64,000 nt of DNA. It comes from Mya arenaria. Its lineage: Eukaryota; Mollusca; Bivalvia; Myida; Myidae. The number at the start of each line of letters is the position of its first letter. The first letter of the stretch is position 1. Of the stretch, positions 24,701 through 35,300 are shown one piece after another. Both the position numbers and the translations under genes were made by a program. The DNA lies in contig NC_069130.1 in NCBI RefSeq assembly GCF_026914265.1, positions 43,396,929-43,460,928 on the forward strand, read 5' to 3'. The notes under the pieces were generated by a model that was given only the letters and a program-made list of their open reading frames with translations, had not been told where the DNA came from and made no database searches.

Positions 24701-27700
24701 ATTTACCACAAATAATACAATTGTTTTATTATACCCAATATTAATAAATGTTGAAAACAATGGTTCTTATGAAGGATACCAAGTTTATTATGAAAGAAAG
24801 GTGCAGAAAACACTGTACTTCTACCTTATGAGACGATAGTAGATCACAGTAAATTTTTTAGCACTCACCAATCATTTAATATTTTTGCGTTTTCAGCTAT
24901 TAAATACACGGTTACAACCTTATCATCAGTTATTATTATTTTCCATAAATGCATTATTTAGTAAGTAGTTGAAGGTTCATCATTCAAAATTTATGTTTGT
25001 TATACATGTGTATGTATTGATTTGGAATAAGAGTGTCACTTTAAAGCTTCCTACGCATCCTCTCTCAACTCGGCGAGGCTACAAGACTTAGTTTACAAAC
25101 AACAATGGTGCATTGTCAATGTTATGAATAATGTTAGCTCAAATGTTAGCTTAAAGATGCACTCTTACTTACTAATAAGATTTACCACAATTAAGAATAT
25201 TGTTTTAATATTCCAAAAAGGGTGAATAAATGTCAACAAAATTTGTTCTTGTGAAAGATACCGAGTTTAATTTGAAAGAAATGAGCATAAAACAGGGTAT
25301 TTATACCTTATGAGACTATAGTATTATACCTTATGAGACTATAGTATTATACCTTATGAGACTATAGTATTATACCTTATGAGACTATAGTATTATACCT
25401 TATGAGACTATAGTATTATACCTTATGAGACTATAGTATTATACCTTATGAGACTATAGTAGAACACAGTAAATCTTTTAGCATTCACCAATCATTTAAT
25501 AATTTTGCGCTTTCTGATATTCAATACACGGTTACAATCTTGTTATCAGTAAGTAATATTTTCCATAAATGTATCATATAGTAAGTTGTTAAAGGTTTTT
25601 CAGTCAAAATTTATGTTTGTTATACATTTGTATGTATTGATTTTGAATAAGAGTGTCACTTTAATTAGTGAAAGCGAAATACAAATTTAAAGCCAAATTT
25701 ATAATATAACTTATAACTTTGAAGACATACTATAATATAACTACCGAACACCAACTGTCGCTACAACCGGTGGTATTCCTGCGCGAATATTATGTTTTAG
25801 CATAATGAATACTTATCACATTCTAAATGTATCCGGGTCCATAACCATTCGGAACTCCTCGGCCATTTTCTATCGAAACAACCTCGGATGTATATGGACG
25901 GTTTACAATGTCAAAAATCGGTACACTTTAACTACGCTGCAAGTAGATCGCGTAGTAATCTCATTTTAGCAGTTAAACTTAATGACTTAACTCTTTGTAA
26001 TCTTTATTATGCTTGCATAGCACTTCACTGGCAATCAATTTAGACTTAGATCTACAAAAACAAGCTAAAACAATACATTTTATAAATGAAATTATTCAAA
26101 ATATTACGAACTACTTCTACTGATGTACCGGCATACATCCGAGGTTGTTTTCGATAGAAAATGGCCGAGGAGTTCCGAATGTTTCATAATATGACACGAT
26201 GTACAATGATAAATTCCCGTATTACATACCATTTTCGTCTCTTCAGTAGAAAACAAACTATAGACACCAGGATAACGGCCACTACGACGACCACACTAAC
26301 TCCGACAGTGATGCCTGAAAGATATCACGCAACGGTGTTACCTATGGAAGCGCATATCGTATATACTGATAATGTGGTATTGTAATCTTGTCGACTTGGT
26401 TAAAGGAGACTTGATAAGTTATTATAAGTAACGGGGTATATCCCGTATCGGGTCACCTACTTACTCCGTAACGTATGTATCACGTCTACAACCTGTTTAC
26501 ATGTTTAAATGTTTCATTTATTTATCGGAATATTCATCGGAATCGGAAAATAGACGCCATTTTGGTACGATATAAATTTGGTGATATATGGAAAAATATG
26601 GGGTCACCGCGTGACCAGTGTTGGACCAATGGCGTTGCGTCATTCATGCTGGAGGCGTGATATAGCGATATATTTTTTTCAACAATAATGTCGACTTGTT
26701 CACTTATTAACTGAGTTTGTTAACTAGGTTTTTACATCCCAGTATGTTTTTTTGTAATATATAATATATTATACCTATAACGTCTGTTTAATATTGATAA
26801 ATAATTTATAAGCAAGGTAGCCATAACGATTTCTAAAAATATACCAAAAGAGGAAACCCAAAACCGTGGTGCAATCGTCATCTTGTCACAAGACTTAAGC
26901 TATGGAAGCGTATACCGTTTATACTGATGATCTTATCAAGTAATCTTGTCGGGGTTTTTTTATGCCAGTATGACGAGTTCTATCACGACGCGTTGTCAAA
27001 ATTATGTCGACTCTTTCACTTATTCACGTCAAGGTTTATATGCTTTCTGTTGACAAAACAAGTTGTCTTGACGAAAACAATGTCGACAAAACGTGTTGAA
27101 CCTTTTTTGTCGACTGTCAATCGAAGCAACATAATTATTCAGTTGAGGAATTGAACAAATCGACATAATTTAACAACATATAATGTAATAACACGACAAG
27201 ACAACAAGACGACACAGCCTCATATCCTTATTATATACGATATACGCTTCCATAACTGTACTTACCGATGTATATACTGCAGTTTCCGGTCTGTGAATGG
27301 CTATCTGCAGTTAAATAAGTATTACGGTAACTACTGTTCGCATTAATCACAACACAGTATTATTCGGATACTTTGTCTTATCTTTGAAATTGTTATCCAG
27401 TCATTGTAACACAATATTCAACGTTTTTGTTAAAATTGTTATTTTGTAACTTGATAACTGCATGCATTCTGTATGGAATGTTACTGTTTTAAAATGTTGT
27501 AATGGCCCATGGGGATGGCCCCGACCCCTAGGTCCCTATTACGAGGCAAATAAAAGGGGTCCTCGAGATCTCAAAAAGGAAAAAAAAGAATCAACGTTTT
27601 TTACTTTGTTTAAAACTGAACATTTTGCCAATTTAAATAATCATGTAATATAGCAACTGGAATACCTATTACTGATGTGCCTGTTGACGCAATCGTTGAC

Positions 27701-28092
27701 GAAGAAGAGCTCACACCAAGCGTTGATGAATGTCTGCTTGATGGTTCAGATTTAGTCCGAGTAGAAGTGGAAGTTTTAATGTCTGTATTTGTCTCTGGCG
27801 ACGGTGTCAATGTGTTGGTCCTTGTTGTAGTGGCACTGGCTGTTGCGTTGCTAAAAGATCGCCCGATGGTCGAAGCAGCATTTGTCTCCTTGACAAAAGT
27901 TGTGGATGTTGTCGTATTTTGCTCAGATACTTTATCTGTTGATGTAATTGTTGCACCTGCGGTTGAAGACCTAGCTGATGTTATTCGTTGGTTGTCTGTT
28001 GTTGTTGGTAGATGGGTAGATGCTGCTGTATGTTCTGATTGCCGTCTAGTAGTGTTCGTATTGTTGGAGTTGTCCATAATAGTGGCAGACAT
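21729..28092 (-). CDS. Mucin-like single-pass membrane protein, three exons, 340 aa
   Basis: Exons on the - strand are 28092-27666, 26314-26230 and 22239-21729; the phases join exactly (1023 nt including the TAG). Residues 1-142 are about half Ser/Thr with several N-x-S/T sites, typical of an O-glycosylated stalk. Residues 144-166 form a Val/Ile-rich membrane helix followed by the stop-transfer charges KRRK. The 170-aa tail is hydrophilic, with basic and acidic patches (RTRRK; EELIEETIDAE). No enzyme or adhesion domain is recognised. The ATG at 28092 follows an in-frame TAA, and no signal peptide is encoded there. Either an upstream exon supplies it through an acceptor I did not find, or the protein inserts N-out without a cleaved signal. 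The last 13 or so codons are homologous to the adjacent tandem repeat. The exon chain is well supported; the function is not known. Confidence 0.72.
22939..23072. repeat. Long near-perfect palindrome (about 55-60-bp arms)
   Basis: GTGTAAGATAGGTTCATTCC (from 22951) is mirrored by GGGATGAACCTATCTTATAC (to 23060). The inner arms TTTTGCGGAAAC and GTTTCCGCAAAA close on a loop of roughly 15 bases near 23005. Flanking CCATGGCCGAGA and GCGGCTATGG extend it imperfectly. A direct repeat of the outer part (GGCCGAGAGTGTAAGATAGG) lies just left at 22918. It is in the last intron of the mucin-like gene. Confidence 0.8.
23670..24040 (+). mobile_element. MITE family B, copy 3
   Basis: Ends TTAAAGCTGCACTCTCACAG and GTAAGAGTGCAGCTTTAAA, with central CGTTACTAACGGTTTAAG. 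It lies in the last intron of the mucin-like gene. Confidence 0.85.
24125..24451. mobile_element. CATTCGGAAC element, copy 1 (decayed)
   Basis: The left arm CATTCGGAATATCTCGGCCA and a right arm ending near 24451 (GGGCCAAAGTGCTCCGAT) are both diverged from the family arms. The interior shares CGCTGCAAGTAGATCGCGT with copies at 25845 and 29159. Confidence 0.65.
24669..25045 (+). mobile_element. MITE family A, copy 3
   Basis: Runs from CTTAGAGATGTACTCTTACT to AATAAGAGTGTCACTTTAAA. The full family core is present. Confidence 0.8.
25149..25664 (+). mobile_element. MITE family A, copy 4, with internal 23-bp expansion
   Basis: Ends TTAAAGATGCACTCTTACTT and AATAAGAGTGTCACTTTAAT. At 25301-25461 the CTTATGAGACTATAGTAT segment of the core has been amplified to seven nearly identical 23-bp repeats, making this copy about 140 bp longer than the others. 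Confidence 0.85.
25845..26183. mobile_element. CATTCGGAAC element, copy 2 (intact arms)
   Basis: CATTCGGAACTCCTCGGCCA at 25846 is exactly mirrored by TGGCCGAGGAGTTCCGAATG ending at 26181. The arms extend to about 45 bp (through ACCTCGGATGTA). The element ends 47 bp from the membrane-helix exon of the mucin-like gene. Confidence 0.85.
26343..27256. mobile_element. About 0.9-kb TIR element
   Basis: TATGGAAGCGCATATCGTAT at 26343 pairs, with one mismatch, with ATACGATATACGCTTCCATA ending at 27256. A third copy of the end motif (CTATGGAAGCGTATACCG) lies inside at 26898. The body is AT-rich with repeated TTGTCGAC-type motifs and no transposase frame. It lies in the first intron of the mucin-like gene. 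Confidence 0.65.
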
Positions 28093-28680
28093 TTTGCACA
28101 ATTACTCGTGATATTTCATAAATATCTAAATTAGTTATCCACATATGAATTCGACCTGTCCTTCAAATAAATTCATTTCTGAAACTGCTTTATCATTAAG
28201 TGCATACTTTATTTAATTAAAACGTAAAGTGAGAGCATGTATAAATATAACCAGAAAGCAAACATCCTGAATATCAAATGTGGAAAGGAAGTTTATCTTA
28301 AGTATATCAAAGTGTTTACATATTATCATAAATTTCGTTGTGGACGATGGTGGATTATGAAATAAAAAAATAATAATGATGACATTATTAATAACCACTT
28401 TTAATAAACAATTATTTACATTTATATTGCAGTTATCGGCAAATCCGTATATGCCGTTCATGAAAAGTACATGATTTATTTGTTCATTGGCTGTTTCTCT
28501 CAAGTTTCTGATATATGGGCCATTAAAATTTGTTTAAAGGCTTCTTAACGTCTGGGTTTTGCTACGATATAATTGAAACGTTATTTTAGTTTGTGACTGT
28601 AAAATTACACCACGCTTTTACACAAACAAACACGGTACGTTTACTTTCGTTTTTAATCGACGATAAATTCTATTATAATA

Positions 28681-28855
28681 CAGTCGAACCCCGTTGGCTC
28701 GAACTCGCTTGGCTCGAATTCCCCGTTGACTCGAACTGGATGTAAAGACCCGATTTCTTTATACTGAAGGTAAGCATTCCTGCTTAGCTAGAATTTTCCG
28801 TGGCTCGAGGTATTTTCGCCGGTCCCTGGGAGTTCGAGCCAACGGGGTTCGACTG
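28681..28855. mobile_element. CAGTCGAACC element, copy 3 (intact)
   Basis: 175 bp with near-perfect ends CAGTCGAACCCCGTTGGCTC and GAGCCAACGGGGTTCGACTG, flanked by TA at 28679-28680 and 28856-28857. This is the best-preserved copy of the family. Confidence 0.85.
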
Positions 28856-29457
28856 TACATGGCCGTATTGACATTTTCACTCCCTAAATTTGCATCCTCT
28901 GTGATGTTTAACTCTCATATCGATCATGCATACATGTTAATCCATTCATACTCGAATACTTTGTACTTAAAGTGCTTTTTCAAGTAATCAGTCACATCAT
29001 ATTTTTAAAAGTAACGTTTTTATGAGTATTTATTACGGATATTAGTAATTCCTAAAAATAACGAAAACAGCAACAATTGTTTTAAAGCTGAATAGAGCTG
29101 TTTTTGTACTAAAAAAACATCATCCTTTGACGTCATTGGCTTGCTCCGTCTTGCTCTACCATTCGGAACTCCTCGGCCATTTTCCATCAAAAACTATCTC
29201 GGATGAATATGGGCGGTTTACAATGTCAGATATCGTACATTTAACTACGCTGCTAGTAGATCGCGTAGTATTTTCATTTTAGCAGTTAACCTTAATGACT
29301 TTACTCTTGGAAATTTTTAATTGCTTATACAATTAAACACTTAACCGGCAATCAATTTAACCTTAGTAATAAAAATACACATTAAAACACTACCATTTAT
29401 TAATACTGCTATTAAAATGTTCACGAAATACTTTCTCTGCTAACGGCATAAGCTTTA

Positions 29458-29542
29458 TGCACCAGTCAATTGTAACCACGTCAAAGTCAAAGTCCCCGCT
29501 ATTCCCCGGACCTGGGGGCCGTGGTTACAATTGACTGGTGCA
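29458..29542. mobile_element. Harbinger-like MITE, 85-bp copy
   Basis: TGCACCAGTCAATTGTAACC and GGTTACAATTGACTGGTGCA form perfect inverted ends around a short CCCCGG-type core, flanked by TTA on both sides (29455-29457 and 29543-29545). It appears to be an internal deletion derivative of the 314-bp copy at 19734. Confidence 0.85.
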
Positions 29543-29562
29543 TTATTCCCTCGGGAATCTAA

Positions 29563-29930
29563 AAGTGACACTCTTATTCAAAATCAGTACATACTCATGT
29601 ATAACAAACAAAATTTTGGTGATAAACCTTTAACTACTTACTAAATAATGCATTTATGGAAAATATTGATTACTGATAACAAGATTGACACCGTCTGTTT
29701 AATAGCTGACAACGCAAAAATATTACATGATTGGTGATTGCTAAAAGATTTACTGTGATTTACTATCGTGTCATTTTATAGATTTGCCGTGTTGCAGCAT
29801 TATTTCCAATTAAACTCGGTATCCTTTATAAAAACTATTATTTGTGACTTTTTTCATCCTTTTAGGTATAATTAAACAAATCTATTAATTGTGATAAATC
29901 TTATTTTGGAGTACGAGTGCATCTTTAATG
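29563..29930 (-). mobile_element. MITE family A, copy 5 (reverse)
   Basis: Starts AAAAGTGACACTCTTATTCA and ends GAGTGCATCTTTAA, the reverse complement of the family. It is inserted in the CATTCGGAAC element. Confidence 0.8.
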
Positions 29931-30589
29931 ATTTATGCAAACTCTTCATTGGCAATCAATTTAAACATAAATATTCTAAATACATGTTAAAACACTTCAA
30001 ATAATCATATTATTAAAAAATACGAACTACTTCTACTGATGTACCGGCATACATCCGAGGTTGTTTTCGATGGAAAATGACCATGGAGTTCCGAATGTTA
30101 GGAAAATAAGCAAATCGTTTAAATTTTCTTACTGAAAGCAGTATTGAAAGCATCGGTGGATTAAAAACATCCTACTTGCCATTCAATTGCTGATCTATTT
30201 AAGTAAATCCGCACCTTGGCCACTATTTCTAAATTTTCTTAACATTCGCTTTCTTTAAATATTCTTAGTCAAATTAAAAATTAAATTATAAGTACAGGTG
30301 ATTTTAAAATAAAACATGTTTTATCAACAATAATAGTGACATTAAAATATTTCAAACATTATCTAGTTGTAAAATCAAAGGACCAGATATACAAAGCTTC
30401 GGACAATGACTTAAGTAAAGGAATGCCGTAACATGGCAAATAAATTTCGGTCCTGCTGTCAAATAAAGCCACAAGTCTGACCATCAGTATTTCGCTTTCA
30501 TTATCTTACCGAGCAGCAATGGAACCGCCCCATCGACATTAGTTTAAACTTCAATAAATGTACAACGACTGTGGAAGCGAGTGCGCTGA

Positions 30590-31530
30590 TAATCCCGCAA
30601 CATTGGCTTCCCAGCAGTGTAGCAACAAGGTAACCTCACCAGAACATGTTACCCACCAGCAACCAAGTTCCCTCACCTTTCCGTCCCATAAACAGCAATG
30701 CACCCTAACCTGCCCATGTTACTGAGCTAGCAACCAAGTAGTTGCTTCTCAGGAGCAAACATGAACCGTCACATGCCCATGTTAATAGCGTTGCTCTTCT
30801 CACTACCAACACATTACCCTAACCTGTCCACCTTAACAGCGATGCTCTTCTGACCAGAAACCAATTACCCTCACCCGCCCGTGTAAACAGCGTTGCTCTT
30901 CCCACCAGCAACCAAATACCCTTATCGGTCCGTGTAAACAGCGCTGCTCTCCCATTAGAAGCCAAGTACCCTCGTCTGCCCTTGTTTACTATGTAGCTCT
31001 TCCCACCAGCAACCAAGTACCATCACCTTCCCATGTTAACAGCCGCGTTACTTCTCCCACCAACAACCAAATACCCTTATCGGTCCGTGTAAACAGCGTT
31101 GCTCTTCCCACCAGCAACCAAATACCCTTATCGGTCCGTGTAAACAGCGTTGCTCTTCCCACCAGCAATCAAGTACCCTTATCGGTCCGTGTAAACAGCG
31201 TTGCTCTTCCCACCAGCAACCAAATACCCTTATCGGTCCGTGTAAACAGCGTTGCCCTTCCCACCAGCAATCAACTACCCTTATCGGTCCGTGTCAACAG
31301 CGTTGCTCTTCCCACTAGCAACCAAATACCCTTATCGGTCCGTGTAAACAGCGTTGCTCCTCCCACCAGCAACCAAATACCCTTATCCGCCCGTGTAAAC
31401 AGCGTTGCTCTTCCCACCAGCAACCAAGTACCCTTATCGGTTCTCGTAAACAGCGTTGCCCTTCCCACCAGCAACCAAATACCTTTATCAGTCCGTAAAC
31501 ACAGTGGCTCCTCCCCCGAGCCAAATGTCC
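30590..31530. repeat. 51-bp minisatellite
   Basis: CAGCGTTGCTCTTCCCACCA recurs every 51 bp (for example 31094 and 31145). Copies are clean from about 31030 to 31480 and decay towards the left edge near 30590. 51 is divisible by three, so 65-94-codon frames stay open on the - strand; none is a gene. Confidence 0.85.
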
Positions 31531-32330
31531 AAACGCGTCATCTGTTGTAGTGCCAATGATGGGGAAAATGACCCAACGCTTCATCATCTGAAGTGCCAAT
31601 AATAAGAAAATATTCCAAAGCGTCTACTGTTGTAGTGTCAATGATCGGAAAAAATGGTCCAACGTGTCGTCCTTGGTAGTGCAAATGATGGTGAAATGCC
31701 CCAACGCTTTATCGGCTATAGTACCAATGATGGGGAATATTGTACCAACGCTTAATCCGTTGTAGTGCCAAATATGGGAAAAATAACCCAATGCTTCATC
31801 CGCTGTAGTGCCAATGATGGGATAAATGACCCAACGCTTCATCATCTGTAATGCCAATGATAGGGGAAAATCCCCAACGCGTCATCCGTTGTAGTGCCAG
31901 TGATAGCGAAAATGTTCCAACACGTCATCCGTTGTTTTGCCAATAATTGAGAAAATGCCCAAATGCGTCACCCGTTATAGTGCCTATGATGGAAAAAATG
32001 TTCCAACGCGGCATCCGTTGTGGTGCCAATGATGAGGAAAATGTCCCAACACGTCATCCGTTGTAGTGCCATTGATAGGGAAAATGTTCCAACGCGTCAT
32101 CCAATGTACTGCAATGATGGGAAAATGTACCAACGTGTCGTCCTTGGTAGTGCCAATGATGGGGGAACATGTTCCAACGCTTCATCGGCTGTAGTGCCAA
32201 TGATGAGGAAAATGTTCGAACGCTTCATCGGTTGTAGTGCAAATGATTGGGAAAATGCCCCAACACGTTATCCGTTCTAGTGCCAATGATGGGGGAAAAT
32301 GCCCCAACGCTTTATCCGCTGTAGTTTGTT
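31531..32330. repeat. About 42-44-bp minisatellite
   Basis: The units resemble TGTAGTGCCAATGATGGGGA followed by AAATGTTCCAACGCGTCATC. About 19 diverged copies continue directly from the 51-bp array. Confidence 0.8.
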
Positions 32331-35300
32331 AGGGACAACATGATCTGCTTGATCTGCTTGAGTACGACAATGATATTGTTTAGTGCAACGGTGAAAAAGT
32401 GTAGTGTTGTTGTTTTTTATCTTAGCAAGTGCCACTATGATAGTGTTGAGTGCTACAGTGATCTTGTTTAGTGACAATAAGGTCTCATAGAATGCCTCTT
32501 TGATCTAATTTTGTGTCATGATGATATACTGTAGTGCTAATATTGTGTTTAGTGCCACGATGATGAAGTGTATTGCAACTCTGATATTATTTTCGTACTA
32601 CGATGATTTAGTGTCTTATGTCTTGTTTAGTACCACGATGATCTTGATTAGTACCACGGCGATGTAGTGTAGTGTCACTCTGTTTTAGATTCATGCTACG
32701 ATGATCTAGTGTAGTGCTACTGCGATCTTGTTTAGTATTACCGTGACCTAGTGTTGAGGTACGATGATGTAGTGTCCTGTAACTGCGATCTTGTTTAGTA
32801 CTACTGCCATCTTGTTTAGAGCGAAGATGATGTATCGTAGTGCCAAAGTGATTTCAATTCATGCTACGACAAGCTGGAATAGTGCTACTCCGATCCTGTT
32901 TAGTGCTTCTGTGATCTAGTGTTGTGGTAAATTATCAAGTGAAGTGTCACTGTGATCTTGTTTAGTGACAAGCTGATGTAGTTTAGTGCCACCATCAACT
33001 AGTTTATTGCACCCATGTTATAGTTTAATGCTACTGGGATCTAATATAGTGCCGCGATGATGTAGTGTAGTGCTAATGAGATCTTGTTTAGTGCCATAAT
33101 GATCTATTGTAATGCCACAATGCTCTAGTGTAGTGTCACTGTGATATTGTTTAGTGCCACGATGATGTAGTGTAGTGCTAATGTGATTTTATTTAGTGCA
33201 ACGATGATCTAGTGTACTGCCATAATGCTAAGTGTAATGCCACCATGTTCTAGTGTAATGATACAATGCTCTAGTGTAATGCAACAATGCTCTAGTGTTA
33301 TGCCACAATGCTCTAGTGTAGTGCCACAATGATCCAGTGTAGTGCCACGATGCCCTAGTGTTGTGCCACAATGCTCAAGTGTAATGCCACAATGCTCTAG
33401 TGTAATGATACAATGCTCTAGTGTAGTGCCACGATGCCCTAGTGTTGTGCCACAATGTTCTAGTGTAGTGCCCCGATGCTCTAGTGTTGTTCCACAATGC
33501 TCAAGTGTAATGCCACAATGCTCTAGTGTAGAACCACAATGCTCTAGTGTAATGATACAATGCTCTAGTGTAGTCCCACGATGCCCTAGTGTTGTGCCAT
33601 AATACTAAGTGTTATGCCACCATGTTCTAGTGTAATGATACAATGCTCTAGTGTAATGCTATAATGCTCTAGTGTTATGCCACAATGCTCTAGTGTTGTG
33701 CCACAATGCTTCAGTGTAGTGAAACGATGATGCAGTGTAATGCCACAATGCTCTAGTGTAGTGTCACGATGCTCTAGTGCTGTGCCACAATGCTCAAGTG
33801 TAATGCCACAATGCTCTAGTGTAGAACCACAATGCTCTAGTGTTGTGCCACAATGCTCGAGTGTAGTGCAACAATGATCGAGTGAAATGCCACAATGTTC
33901 AAATGTAATGCCACAATGCTCTAATGTATTGCCACAATGCTCTACTGTATTGCCACAATGCTCTAGTGTAGTGCCACGATGCTCTACTGTTGTGCCACAA
34001 TGCTCAAGTGTAATGCCAAAATGCTCTTGTGTAGAACCACAATGCTCTAGTGTTGTGCCACAATGCTCGAGTGTAGTGCCACAATGCTCGAGTGAAATGC
34101 CACAATGTTCAAATGTAATGCCACAATGCTCTAGTGTATTGCCACAATGCTCTAGTGTAATTCCACAATGTTTTAGTGTAGTGCCACAATGCTCGGGTGT
34201 AATGACAATGTTTAAGTGTAGTGCTTCAATGCTCTAGTGTAATGCCAAAATGTTTTAGTTTTATTGCACAATGATCTAGTGCAATGCCACAATGTTTTAG
34301 TGAAGTGCCACTATGCTCTAATGTGAGCCACAATGCTCTAGTGTAATTCCACAGAGCTCTAGTGTAGTGCCACGATGCTCTAGTGTTATGCCACGATGCT
34401 CTAGTGTATTGACACAATGTTTAAGTGTAGTGCCACAATGCTCTAGTGTATTGACACAATGTTTAAGTGTAGTGCCACAATGCTCTAGTGTAATGCCACA
34501 ATGTTTTAGTGTAGTGCCAAAATGACATACTGTAGTGCCACATTCCTCTAAAGTAGTGCCACAATGCTCTAGTGTGATGCCACAATGCCCTAGTGTAATG
34601 CCACAATGTTTTAGTGTAGTGCCACAATGCTCTAATGTAGTGCAACAATGCTCTAGTTTCATGCCACAATGCTCTAGTGTAATGCCACAATGTTCTAGTA
34701 TTATGCAACAATGTTTTAGTGTAGTGCCACAATGCTCTACTGTTGTGCCAAAATGCTCTAGTGTAATTCCACAATGCTCTAGTGTAATGCCACAATGCTC
34801 TAGTGTAGTGACACAATGCTCTACTGTTGCGCCAAAATGCTCTAGTGTAATGCCACAATGCTCAAGTGTAATGCCTAAGTGCTCTAGTGTAGTGACAAAA
34901 TGCTCTACTGTAGTGCCAAAATGTTCTAGTGTAATGCCACAATGCTCTAATGTAGTGACACAATGCTCTACTATAGTGCAACAATGCTCTAGTGTAATGC
35001 CACAATGCTCTAGTGTAGTGATACAATGCTCTACTGTAGTGCCAAAATGCTCTAGTGTAATGCCACAATGTTCTAGTGTAATGCCACAATGCTCTAGTGT
35101 AGTGACACAATGCTCTAGTGTAGTGACACAATGCTCTACTGTTGTGCCAAAATGCTCTAGTGTAATGCCATAATGCTCTAGTGTAATGCCTAAGTACTCT
35201 AGTGTAGTGACACAATGCTCTACTGTAGTGCCAAAATGTTCTAGTTTAATGCCACAATGCTCTAGTGTAGTGATACAATGCTCTACTGTAGTGCCAAAAT

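Larger units (their letters stand above)
29159..30099. mobile_element. CATTCGGAAC element, copy 3, carrying two nested insertions
   Basis: The left arm CATTCGGAACTCCTCGGCCA is near 29159 and the right arm CATGGAGTTCCGAATG ends near 30098. The expected length is about 340 bp. The excess is explained by the Harbinger-like MITE at 29458-29542 and a family A MITE at 29563-29930. Confidence 0.8.

Noticed and set aside
27677..28111. 144-codon frame on the + strand
   Set aside because: Antisense shadow of the Ser/Thr-rich exon of the mucin-like gene; splice sites and phases support only the - strand.
28213..28503. 96-codon - strand frame as a possible signal-peptide exon of the mucin-like gene
   Set aside because: Its hydrophobic part is AT-driven, it lacks a fitting donor, and the downstream exon has an in-frame stop before its ATG.
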